Below the pieces are notes generated by a model. The model did not search any database, was not told the origin of the DNA, and saw only the letters and a program-made list of their open reading frames with translations. 64,000 bases of DNA from assembly GCA_013076295.1 (NCBI GenBank), contig RQOL01000374.1, positions 2,532,743 through 2,596,742 of the forward strand. Direction: 5' to 3'. The position numbers were made by a program, and so were the translations under genes. Origin of the DNA: Sanderia malayensis. Lineage: Eukaryota > Cnidaria > Scyphozoa > Semaeostomeae > Pelagiidae. Each line of letters opens with the position of its first letter. The stretch's first letter is position 1. Positions 54,611-64,000 of this stretch are shown here, one piece after another.

Positions 54611-56100
54611 TAAACAAAAGAACCTCTTCATGAGTGGACTTGTCCATGAAATATTTGTGCATGCTTTATCTGGTGGTAACGTTTTGCTGAAGGCAAAGGT
54701 TACACCTTCACAGAAATGGTGCGAAGATCCAAAAGAGGCGTAGTTGTTATGCTTAAAGAGTGGGGATATTATTTGCGGCTATTGAACATGTACTGCCGGA
54801 TTTGAACAGTGCTGCAACAACGTTGTCGCAATTTTATGTAACATCGAATTTGCCAATAGCAAAGGGTTTATAGACCCTGTTTGCACTGAGAAGGCATGTG
54901 AATGGAACAGTAGCACACAGACAGAGGTTGAGGTAGCAAAAATAACAAAATTAGCAATAAAAAGTATTATGTGACAAAAACGGATATTACAAACAGATTT
55001 AAAGCTGCCCACCGCTAGCCCACATGAGAGGAGGGGAGGATTTACGGATTCAAAATTTTTCAATGCGATTGAGAGAACAACAACCAACAGCAATTGTTTT
55101 AAAATGCAAAGTACCTTCAAAAAAATATGGTTGTCTGGACACTTTAACACAGATTGCAAAGACAATCAATGAAAAACATACTGATGCAAATAAACAAAAT
55201 TAAATCAGATTATTATTAAATGAACTTTCGTTTAGTGAGAGCCAGTTGGACGAGCTGGAGAGAGTGACAAGATTGCAGGCTAATTCCAAAGTATGGAAAT
55301 AACAGAGAATAGGATGTAATTACTGGCACAAAAATCAAAGATGTCTGCACCAAGGTGGATTCGATCAGAAGGGCAGGAAGCAAGCCAGTTTCAGTTACGC
55401 CCCTTCTTGTGCGAATTATTAAAAACCTCAGCTTGCCCAGCAACTCGAATAATGGACTCCCATGGGGAGTAGTTGTTCTGAAACGCTGTCAGAGTTGATA
55501 CCTCTTTTGTTTCCTCTGTATGAGTTTTCCGCCAAGCAACGAACTCTTATAAATCGGAGACCACAACCAATCTACCACAACTGCGTTCAAGGACTCATTA
55601 TTAGTAGTTAAAAGTTATTATCTTTGCAACCAAAATGGATCAAAAAAGTGTCAAGGAGCTGAAAGATGTAGGAAGGAAAGGTTTCGTGTCGGAGCTTGTA
55701 AACCCATTTCAAATAATTTCAAGCACAGAGTGCGTTGAAGAAGAGAATTTGGAGATGGACCTCGTTAAGTCAAGAATTGCTAAATGTTGATAAAATATTG
55801 TTTCTTGGAAATCTAATAGTTGTAAATAATGCAATTTAAACTTTCCAATGATACACTCCAGCTACTAATCAAGAATAGAGTCTTTTACTGAGTTTGCCAA
55901 TTTGGTCTCGTTTTTCAGGATCAAGCGCCAAATTCGAATCTTAACCGTTATCACACAGCACGCCACCAAATATGTTTGGTACATTTATATTCACCACTAG
56001 TATAGCATATTTTTCATCTTCCTTATAGGACATTCATTGTATCTACTGTAACTTAAATGCCATGCTAAACATCAGCCACGTTATTTCATTTCTTCACCAG
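54611..56100. other. no firm gene; possible 5' exons
   Basis: A frame at 55635-55763 (MDQKSVKELKDVGRKGFVSE ..., then a GTTAAG donor) and another at 55919-55978 between AG and GT could be 5' exons of the gene at 56.1 kb. The second does not join exon 56101 in its open frame. The rest is unrecognised. Confidence 0.3.
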
Positions 56101-58283
56101 AATCTTCGCGCAAACGGGAAAAAGGCGATGAGCAGCCTGGTTGCAGCACATGGCCTACAACCGCCTTCAGTAAGCAAGTATTATTTTTATGAACAGTCAT
56201 ATCATGGCTTTTACTGTGTTACTGCTGCCCATTCCATTAATTGCCAAATAGCACGTTGTAGTTGTAAAAAAACTTTCTACAATTGCTGTGATAAAAATTT
56301 GCCTTTATGACATGTTAACTATCTTGATTTTAGAACAACAGATGATTAATCCAAAAATTATGGCAAGGGCCTTAGCAATCGCAATGGTAATTATATATCT
56401 GTTTTAATACTGGAGAACATTCCAAGGTAATAATTCATAATTGTCATTGTGCCTGCACAATATTCGCAAAGCATTTTCTGACTTTGTTAACAGGAGCAAG
56501 CTCAGTAAAAGAAGGGAAGAAGAACCAAAGACTGTTCTGTCGTACCAGTCGGTATGTCTAGCAACCCACTATCTCACTTTTTTATTTTAACTCTTCAAAT
56601 ATTTCCACATGGTGTAATAACATATATATGTTTTTAGTCCATAGAGTACGACACAACGGGCAACTTCTAGATGCCATTTTTCATCAGGCGTTTCCAAACT
56701 TTTGCGAGGGGAGTGTACGTGGGGTTCAAAGAGGCATGAGCGTCAGCGAATGCAGATAGACAGGCGAGCGCAGCAAGCTAACCCATTGTAAGTGGGGTTG
56801 AAAGAGGCATGAGCGTTAGCAAATGCAGCGCACGAAGTGCGCCAACCACATTAAGCTTCTTCACTTGCCCTTCTCCGGGAAGCGAGTGCATTGCCTTTTT
56901 CTCCACAGAGAAAATCAGCAGAGGTGTCGTGGCGTGAAATTGTAAGTAGTACATGCACATCTAAATTTTGTTTCATGCCATTTGCAGTTTTTGTTATTGG
57001 GCGTAATAGGCATCTATAATATTACATTTTTGTTCTGAAGTCCTTCAACCGCATTTACATTTGCTTTTAGTTATCCAAGCACTGTTTTAAAAAAACAGTT
57101 GGCATGCCACTTGGTGGGCAAATTCCCAGACATGGCCGATAGCGATGGTGGATGCGTAAGTTGCTTTTCATTATTTAACATTTTGAAAATCTTGATAATC
57201 GTATGTTTCTACAATAATAATGTATCGATTTGTTGTTTTTAGCATTCGCTTTTCCACACGAAGCCACGCCAGGGTGGCAGCATTGTAAAGTGCCTGGAAC
57301 ACATTAACAATAAAATCGTTATTCCAAAAGACAGACGAGTAAAGAAGAAAAGTGTGGGGAAAAGGAGAGAAGGGGTGCGCCCAGAGGGGCAGGCAGATGT
57401 ATTTGCGGAAAATGGTATTATATTGTATTACTTTTAACTTGAGAAAAAACACCGTTGTCATCTCAAGTTCTACCAGCAACTTATGCGTGTTTTTCTTTTT
57501 TGTAGTTGAGCAATTGCAACACATCACGTGTGGGGACCCGAGAGTCCAAAGTGTCATGGAGGCAACCTTCGTGGAAAGAAGAGCGTACATTGAAACGAAG
57601 GACTCGAAGGCCCCCACAATTGTGGATATCTTGAACAAATTTCATGTATTGACGAAGCAGGCAGAAGTGAGTTTACCATTTTTAATTGCCAGCATGAATA
57701 CATTAATGCTTGACTATAAAACGTTTGTACGAAGGATTCTGATGCTTTTTACAGATAGAAATGGAGTTTGGTAGAATGTACCCCGGTGCTTCAGACAAAA
57801 ACTTTCAAGATGCATTCGCCAAGATTGCGGAAGCTGCAAACGCTCAGCACGGTAATATTCTTGTCTATACAGTTCATCTATATGTACATTAGTATCTTTT
57901 GTACCTCTGATCCTTGTCCTGTTGAAATAAATTATGGTTTTCTTTTAGATGACGATCTAGCCAGCCTGAGTGCTGCGATACTGCCCAAGGGGAGCAAAAA
58001 GCAATTAGTGGAAAGAGTGGAGTCGATTCAGGCCAAGGCAGCAAAAAATCCCGCCTTGACAATCGTAACAGACATCAGGTCCGGCCAATATTATGTTATG
58101 GTTATGGACAATATTTATGCCATGCCGGACCTGATGTCCTCGTTTTTATTTTTAATAAAAGCCGGATTTGTATTCAACTGTACATATACCAAGGGACAGT
58201 TCCCTTTGTGTGGAATTTTGGAGCGGGTGTGGCTCAAGTTGGCCTTGACCCCGCTCCCCACGACAGCGGACAATTTTTTTTAA
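56101..58283 (+). CDS. uncharacterised multi-exon gene
   Basis: Exons that join in a single frame are 56101-56169 (SSRKREKGDEQPGC...), 56494-56551, 56909-56941, 57071-57159, 57242-57410, 57505-57666, 57755-57851 and 57949-58283, ending at TAA. All have AG/GT borders. The protein, roughly 300 residues here, has LKKQLACHLVGKFPDMADSD and HTKPRQGGSIVKCLEHINNK. A basic stretch KDRRVKKKSVGKRRE follows, then ITCGDPRVQSVMEATFVERR, MYPGASDKNFQDAFAKIAEA and AILPKGSKKQLVERVESIQA. The last exon is hydrophobic in the middle. I do not recognise a family. Uninterrupted frame across seven introns argues for a real gene or a recently active one. A GC-rich interspersed repeat sits in the second intron, just before exon 56909. 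Confidence 0.5.
56690..56890 (-). repeat. GC-rich interspersed repeat, copy B
   Basis: Reverse complement of the family at 33391-33560, with two partial internal repeats of GGGGTTGAAAGAGGCATGAG and GGGGTTCAAAGAGGCATGAG. It lies in an intron. Confidence 0.65.
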
Positions 58284-59110
58284 AAAGTTAAGTATTTAGT
58301 TTAATTTGAGTTTCATTTAAAGTATTTTTAATTTTCAGTTCTGTTCTTTGTTATTTAATGGTTTGCTATTATTTGGTTTAGTTTCAATAGTTTTTATTAT
58401 TTGCTTTAGTTTCAATAGTTGTTATTTTCTTGTAAATATCAATGTTAAATTTTTCAATGATTTTGATTTTCAAGTGGTGGTCTCGGATTGTTAAATTTAC
58501 GTTATAAAAGCCAAGCACTTCTTATTCGCTGTATCTCTGCGATTTGCAATCCCAATGGCACCCCAAAATGGATCTTTCTAGCTTGCTATTGGATTGGACG
58601 CAGTCTCTCCAAAACCAGCTCCTCGTGGTCTTTCCTTAGAAGTAATACTATTCCCGATTCCCTTTACCGGCCAGCCACATACGACACTTTGCTTTCCCTT
58701 GTAAACAGATACGGTTCCAACATTGTGGACATGTTCTCTACGGGTTACACCGTTAACAGAATGTATCAACTCATATTAACTTCTCTGCAGTTAGTGCCTC
58801 GCTGGACCTCTGACAATAGGGACCGTTAGATCGAGTACGAAAGAGAAAACGAAGACGAAATCTGATGGTGTGTGTCATTCTGCGAGTGCTGCCTGGGAAT
58901 CACCCGAAAAACTGATGAAATAACTGAATCAATGACTTTTAAATTACGTATGTTACCCCCATCTGTGTATCAAGTTACAGTAGTTGAATCTTAGATTTTG
59001 AGTTTTATGTTGTCTTGATGACAGAGGTTTGCGAGTGAATATATAGAAGTTGAAAACCTTACTGAAGTGATCTTCCTTGTCTTGTAAATAGCTGTGAATA
59101 ATATTTTCAA
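58284..59110. other. no firm gene
   Basis: An ORF at 58488-58829 includes DTLLSLVNRYGSNIVDMFST and WTSDNRDR. It is unrecognised. TTTAGTTTCAATAGTT repeats near 58375-58425. Confidence 0.3.
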
Positions 59111-59656
59111 ATGTTCAGCCTCAAGGCCAGGCGAGGCTGTTACAAAAACTTCAGGCAGAAAGATGCCTACGAGCCAAGAGCAAGCGGTATTAACCCAGAG
59201 AATGACGAATTAAATCAGACCCTCGCTGAAATAGCGGATAGAATGGCTGAATTTGAAAAACTGTGGTCAGAGGAAAAAGAGCAGGCAAATAAAAAAGCCG
59301 AGCTTGAAGCCTTTCAAGCTGAAGAAGTTAGGAGGAAGGCAACAGAGAGACTCGGTCAAACAATGGACATGTTAAGCCAGAAGGAGAATAGGAAGCGTAG
59401 GTCCTCTACAGAAGCTCTGGAGATTGTAAATGAAAGTTTAAAGGTGAAAAAACAACACTTGGAGCGCGATTTAGAGCTCAGAAGGCAAGAATTAGAAGAG
59501 AGAAGAAGGCAGGCAGATGAAACAAGACAGTTCCAACAGATCCAAATGCAATGGATGCAACAACTTCAGCAACAGCAAACTATGGAAGCTCAGCAACAAC
59601 ACAACATGCAGATGATGATGAGTGCGATGGAACTGATTAAAAATTTAAATAGGTAA
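59111..59656 (+). CDS. coiled-coil, Gln-rich protein (C-terminal half of Myb-like type)
   Basis: A 181-codon frame starts after an AG at about 59128. It opens RGCYKNFRQKDAYEPRASGI, followed by ELNQTLAEIADRMAEFEKLW, a long charged coiled coil (QLERDLELRRQELEERRRQ-like heptads, about residues 60-150) and a QQLQQQQTMEAQQQHNMQMM tail, ending KNLNR and stop. This resembles the C-terminal half of invertebrate Myb/SANT-like proteins related to DDE_4 transposons. The DNA-binding half would lie upstream (compare 54.2 kb) or be lost. The frame is intact throughout. Confidence 0.45.
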   Translation: MFSLKARRGCYKNFRQKDAYEPRASGINPENDELNQTLAEIADRMAEFEKLWSEEKEQANKKAELEAFQAEEVRRKATERLGQTMDMLSQKENRKRRSSTEALEIVNESLKVKKQHLERDLELRRQELEERRRQADETRQFQQIQMQWMQQLQQQQTMEAQQQHNMQMMMSAMELIKNLNR

Positions 59657-59744
59657 TTGTCTGTTGCTGTTTGTCTGTTGTTGTTTCACCTCATTTGCAT
59701 CTGTTGACACTGTCTTGTTTTATCTACTTGAGTACTTCAAGTTA

Positions 59745-60045
59745 CTTCAGGGGTAAAGACAGTCTCAAGAGACATCAGAAAGGTAAACATAACTTAGAGA
59801 TGGATGGAAGCGGAGAAAGAAACAGCTTGCATATATCCAGAATGCGCAAAAAATTTTACCATCACAAGAAGCTCATTGGCCATTTGGAGACAGAACATAA
59901 AGTACACTTAAGTACACAAATATCTGAGCGATTGTTCCCTTCCGTAAAAGAGTTCGAGTGTTGGAAAGAAGTAGAAGAGTTGGAAAATTATGTTCACTAC
60001 AGTAAGCAAACTTCTACGAAAAAAGTAAAATTGATTAGGCATTGA
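59745..60045 (+). pseudogene. C2H2 finger transposase-type fragment
   Basis: GKDSLKRHQKGKHN is the second half of one C2H2 finger. A second finger is split by a one-base shift at an A-run near 59850 (CIYPECAK, then KFYHHKKLIGHLETEHK). SERLFPSVKEFECWKEVEEL follows and recalls the region after the fingers in a class of SWIM/MULE-related transposon proteins. It stops at 60045. Confidence 0.4.
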
Positions 60046-61329
60046 CCCAAGCTTGATTAGGCTTTTTTGTAAAAATCCTGCGAGTGTCTTACTTTGCCAA
60101 CAAAAAGATACAAGGGGGCTGAATTTGCTCACCAAATCCCTCATAGATTTGGCAAGTGACAACATACGGATATGCATTTATACTTGTATAAGTTTTCTAG
60201 CCTGAATGCGTAAAATTGCTCTTTGAAGTAACCAGATAATTGCAAATATCTGCATAAGAAATTTTGGGCCACTGCTCCGGAAGACTATCAAAATCAGACT
60301 TTTTCAATAGATATGGGTCTGATATCTGTAAAAATCGCAGCTCCTGGTCGTAAAAGACTGGCTAAATCCTGTTTAAGCAGCGTCAATGTGGACAGAAATC
60401 AATCACTCACAATTTACTACATGTGTAGTTTTTATAGATCCAATATTCCCTAATTGCTATTACTAGCCAGGGGTCAATAAAGTTTCCGCACGTCCTAGGT
60501 GTTTCACCCAATGGCGCGAGATAGTTTGATATTAGACTATACTGAGCCACGAACAAACAATCAAATTGATAGCGGCTAGAATCACCCGGAGTACGCTTAC
60601 TTCACTCCTTACTGCTGATTTCAACGGAAAGACCAATTCGGCATCAACACTTTGCTCGGGTGAGATTGTTTTTAATTTAATATCCACACTTTATAATCTC
60701 AAGATTGCATCTGAACACAGCCAAGACGTGGAGGGTCAAGACACTCAATCTCACTTGGTAACTTTAGAGAATTCTCTGTCCGATATACGGGACACCCTCA
60801 AACAAGCCCTTGCCACCCAGTCAGGCAGTAAAAACTGTGCATCTGCTTCAGGTATGCCTTCCACACTGTTTCTGGAAGGCCAGGCAGACCTTTCGCGTCC
60901 TCCCAGTTATTTACGCATTGCATCACCTTGTGGGAAACTTTGCATATAGTGAACTTATCGCTGCGAAGGACATTACGTACATGACTAATTTAGAACACTG
61001 CAGGACCAAGAAGGGAAGTGAGAGTTGTGATGGTTGTGATTGAGAAACAGAGACGAAAAAGGGACTGATAACTTTACCAAACAGAGAGACTTAAATCAAG
61101 GAGAATTCGACCAAAAAATGACTCAAAAAATTGTGAGGGACGTAACACTTACATAATTATGTTCGCTGTATTTTAATTGTTTTTTATTTGCCTTCCTTGA
61201 ACTTTTAAGTACTCGTTTGTTGGGAAACTTGGCGTTATCCATTCGTTCATATGCTCTGTGCGCATGTGGCTGGGACGTTGTGAAGTTTTATGAATTTATT
61301 CTATAAAGTTTTGTGGAATTCTAGCATAA
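60046..61329. other. no firm gene
   Basis: An ORF at 60566-60949 (TLENSLSDIRDTLKQALATQ) has a short coiled coil. It may be the leader of the gag-like fragment downstream. Otherwise nothing is recognised. Confidence 0.3.
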
Positions 61330-62021
61330 TAACACCACAACCTAACCCGCCTACCACTTCATTTGGCTCCACGGATATTCACCCTACTTCGGGTTTTGCT
61401 GGCTCGCAAGCTCCACCCTTACCTTCCCTGTCAAAATATTTGGGAGCGTTGGCATCAGAATCCTAGTTGCTCGACCCTCAACAATGGTTTTCACTGCCAT
61501 CAACACAAGCAATGTCTATTATGGGTGGCTTATCACCCGTACCAGGCTATCTGGCTAATATGATTGAGAGGCAGGAATTTGTGGATTTCATTCTACTTCG
61601 TCTTTGCAATATCGCACGTTTGCCGACAATTTCGCCTTCCAGTGCGCAGCTTGAGCGCCTGATAAAGATCCTTCAACCAATTTGCACGTTCGCTGATTGG
61701 TCTGAGGCATGGGGTGTGTTTGCTCCGGTAGTTGTTAAATTTGCCCAGAACGGGCTACCTGCTACTAGTTTTTTATCATTGCCAAAGCATATCGCGGTCC
61801 CAGACATGTGCTGGCTGGCTTATGATTTAGTCTTTCCCAAACAAGCGGCCAACAATTCAGCGATTTCATGGGCAGTGGTGGACTCCACCCTGTACCTTTC
61901 CACTATTCTAATGGTAGTGACCCAACAGGCCCCACAAGCAAGTACTGCACCAGCCATCCGAGCCAGAAAGAGTTTTTGCAATGTTTGGAATAGGTTGTTG
62001 TGTCGTTTTGGCAACACCTGA
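61330..62021 (+). pseudogene. gag-like fragment of tyrosine-recombinase (DIRS/Ngaro-type) element
   Basis: The frame reads PQPNPPTTSFGSTDIHPTSG..., then an in-frame TAG near 61466. It continues with LSPVPGYLANMIERQEFVDF (the start of the gag core in DIRS-like elements), ICTFADWSEAWGVFAPVVVK, CWLAYDLVFPKQAANNSAIS and WAVVDSTLYLS. The stop is at 62021. No tyrosine recombinase or RT is seen downstream, so only the gag-like part survives. Assignment rests on pattern recall. Confidence 0.5.
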
Positions 62022-62499
62022 AGTATTTGCACGCATGCTCGAGCTGCGAAGGCAACCCCAATTTGCGCGAGTGGCCCTTGCCTAGGAATCCCACTGAGCG
62101 TAGTCTCAGGAAAGCCTTGAACACTGGATGTGTATATAGGGTCTGAGAAACAATTTTTTCAAAGTTGCACCTGGTGTAAAAGTTGCTGCTGCACTATGAC
62201 GGCTTAACCGATAATGTTGACCTTGAGCACATTGTAACAAAATGGGCAATGCTGCCATGCCAGATCTGGTCAAACCTGAAGACTTTGAAAAATAGCACTC
62301 TAATACTCAGTTCAGTTACCTACTATTATATTATTATTATCTAGTCCTTTAGTCACACACCCCCCCCCCTAAAAAAAGTTTGCATTTGCGTCCCTGGTTA
62401 GTCCTCTACACTAAACTGACAATGCTTAATCTATTTGCAAGTCCAAACTTTTAGCAGACTGTTCTTGGTGCTTCCCCAACATCAGAGGTCATAGGAGCC
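62022..62499. other. no recognised gene
   Basis: Includes a C-run (62350-62365). Nothing coding seen. Confidence 0.4.
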
Positions 62500-62790
62500 G
62501 CCATAAAGAGGCCCTCAAAGAATCTGGTTAAGTCTTGAAAACTTATTGGTATCGGTGATGATGGGCACAGCACAATGGTAGGAATTCACCTCAGTGTGTC
62601 TACCTATTTTAAAAACTTGGTCCCAGAAATCGTCATGTTCAAATGTGTGTGCCTCAACCTACAACTCACAGCCAGCAAAGCAGCAGAAGTCATGCCAGCT
62701 CATATTGACTTCATGGTGAGGGAATCATATAACTGGTTCTCACATAGCACAAAACGCCTCATACAGTACAAAGAGCTCCATAACAGATGA
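62500..62790 (+). pseudogene. DUF4371/hAT-like transposase fragment
   Basis: Reading IGAAIKRPSKNLVKS, stop, then LIGIGDDGHSTMVGIHLSVS, YFKNLVPEIVMFKC, LTASKAAEVMPAHIDFMVRE and YNWFSHSTKRLIQYKELHN. The order DGxSxM-G, HC-like position, then Y-FxxSxKR matches the catalytic region of hAT-related DUF4371 proteins. The usual His-Cys reads KC here. Both sides are missing. Confidence 0.55.
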
Positions 62791-63289
62791 AATCCCAAAC
62801 AAACTTCTCCAGCTAAATGCGACAGGACGGGCGAGTCGATATGAATGCATGAAAACGATTACAAAACAATGGCTTTGAGAGAAGCAAGCAGGATTCGCTT
62901 GATGAAAAAGTTAGGGGTGACACTGTAAATATTTAAAAAAAAATTGATGATGGAGATTTGCAAAACACTGCATCATCGAACCCTGTATTTTTGCCTGACC
63001 TATTCCAGAGAAATAAAGTCAGATACAATCTCCGGATAAAGAACACTGTTCCACTTCCTAGCACATCCAGTGGGCCGTCGGCATGAATTCTGTATGTGTT
63101 AGGGGTAGCATACTCTAGAATAGCATACCAGGTGTGATAAAAAGCAGCAGAATAATAGCTTCCTTTAAACAATGGCTGGGGAGGAATCATATGAAACTTT
63201 TGTTGCGCTGATTGAGACATTTGCTATGCCGCCTCGCTTTCAAAGTACAGCGCATTCTGTCTGCTGATTGGTTCTAAACACATTGGTTC
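62791..63289. other. no recognised gene
   Basis: A minus-strand ORF at 62933-63220 is unrecognised. The last 70 bp is the flank of the chromo-like ORF. Confidence 0.35.
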
Positions 63290-63487
63290 ATGCTTCCCGT
63301 AGATGCGTCTTCACGGGAAGCAACGATAAACAGCAAAGATCTTTACAATGTTGAGATAATTGAAAGAGATCACCAGCGACAAATGGCGAAGATTCATTAT
63401 GTGGGCCACTCATGCAAGTATGACACATGGATAGACAGTTTGTGTTCCCTTGTGATTAAGAAAAAAATTGACTTTGCTAACTCCTAA
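63290..63487 (+). CDS. chromo/Tudor-knot-like small ORF
   Basis: 65 codons from ATG at 63290. LYNVEIIERDHQRQMAKIHY, VGHSCKYDTWI and a short tail to FANS, stop. The pattern Y/W-x-V-x-I then K-I-HYVG then Y-D-x-W matches the chromo-barrel or Tudor-knot fold that reads methylated histone tails. It is likely the first exon or a fragment of a larger protein. A possible next exon lies at 63821. Confidence 0.5.
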   Translation: MLPVDASSREATINSKDLYNVEIIERDHQRQMAKIHYVGHSCKYDTWIDSLCSLVIKKKIDFANS

Positions 63488-63820
63488 AACTCAAGAAGAT
63501 TCATAAATAAACAAAAATACATAAAGCAGTGGGTTCCACATTATCGAATATCATGCAAAGGTTTCATTTGTGCAATCGAATGCTTTTTAATGTAAATATC
63601 TTTATAGTTGTGTTAAACAGTTAAATAATAATAATAATTACTATTATACCGGATTTCGTATTCCGGATACGACTATGGAGGGAAAACAAGCGATCAAAAG
63701 GGGTCATATGCAAGCTTTCATTTGGAAAAGTTGTTATTTGGAACATATTGACGGCATTTTATATGAAGAAAATGGATGGAAAGATAAAAGAAAAAGCTGA
63801 ATACCAAAGTGATTTTCAGG

Positions 63821-63981
63821 GCCACATCTCCAGCATTGACAAGAAAACGGCACCACCAGAAAACTCAAACCAAAAACAAAACCGATGCAGATGAAGAAAC
63901 GAGTGGAAGTGAAGAAAAATATGGCAGGAAAAGAAGACGAAAAAGAAAAGAGAAACAGGCGAGCAACCCGATAACTATGTA
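63821..63981 (+). CDS. possible downstream exon, basic/acidic
   Basis: After a CAG at about 63820 the frame reads ATSPALTRKRHHQKTQTKNK, DADEETSGSEEKYG and RKRRRKRKEKQASN to a TAG near 63980. The charge pattern suggests a nuclear linker. Its link to the chromo-like ORF is a guess. Confidence 0.2.
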
Positions 63982-64000
63982 GAGCATTTATGAAGGAGGT

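Noticed and set aside
1..64000. Bacterial or symbiont contamination
   Set aside because: Spliced genes, LTR and non-LTR retroelements, THAP and alpha-kinase domains throughout are all eukaryotic.

Overview
The window is nuclear DNA of an invertebrate animal. It is AT-rich, with short exons separated by GT..AG introns, and it is crowded with eukaryotic transposable elements and satellites. I see no bacterial operons, no CRISPR array, no rRNA and no convincing tRNA. The mix of families (KDZ, Kolobok-like and P-element-like transposases, BEL/Pao, Penelope with a hammerhead ribozyme, a PHD-type LINE ORF1, a P2X7-ballast protein, an alpha-kinase) fits a cnidarian such as a coral, anemone or hydrozoan best. 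That placement is an inference, and a sponge or another invertebrate is not excluded.

Layout. 0-1.3 kb: minisatellite, then a three-exon KDZ transposase fragment. 3.1-9.6 kb: about thirty units of a 177-bp satellite in blocks of alternating orientation, with a roughly 480-bp spacer present twice. 10.06-13.27 kb: a non-coding inverted-repeat DNA transposon with a perfect 10-bp target duplication and a second inverted-repeat element nested inside it. 13.96-17.44 kb (-): multi-exon OTU-like protease gene with a PHD-like finger. 17.85-19.68 kb (+): intact five-exon gene for a CXC plus P2X7-ballast protein. 19.70-28.87 kb (-): multi-exon Kolobok-like transposase, split by a BEL/Pao retrotransposon (20.37-26.13 kb) that has identical-looking LTRs and a 4-bp target duplication. 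30.5-31.7 kb: 5'-truncated Penelope-like element ending in a hammerhead ribozyme. 31.8-32.3 kb: 14-bp minisatellite. 35.9-38.7 kb (-): decayed Pif1/Helitron-type helicase and a decayed cysteine-rich gene. 40.0-41.9 kb (+): integrase-core transposase. 42.1-44.7 kb (-): alpha-kinase lobe and a fuller KDZ gene. 45.5-46.3 kb: pogo-like remnant. 49.1-53.6 kb: Mutator-like scrap, LINE 5' half, P-element-like fragment and THAP/DDE fragment. 54.2-60.0 kb: Myb-like exon, an unrecognised but coherent multi-exon gene, a coiled-coil gene and a zinc-finger fragment. 61.3-63.5 kb: tyrosine-recombinase-type gag-like fragment, a DUF4371/hAT-like fragment and a chromo-like ORF.

The most interesting unit is 17.74-28.98 kb. 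The CXC/P2X7-ballast gene and the Kolobok-like transposase gene point towards each other, and their stop codons are only about 17 bp apart. Both start codons are preceded by the same two motifs at matching distances: a CACGTGAA box about 40 bp upstream and a TAAAAATAGAT box about 100 bp upstream. This looks like one compact two-gene DNA transposon, later disabled by the BEL insertion and one stop codon. The divergent OTU/PHD gene may be a third cargo gene or simply a neighbour.

Many coding pieces differ from open frames by a single stop or a one-base shift. Natural decay and uncorrected long-read indels cannot be told apart from this sequence alone.
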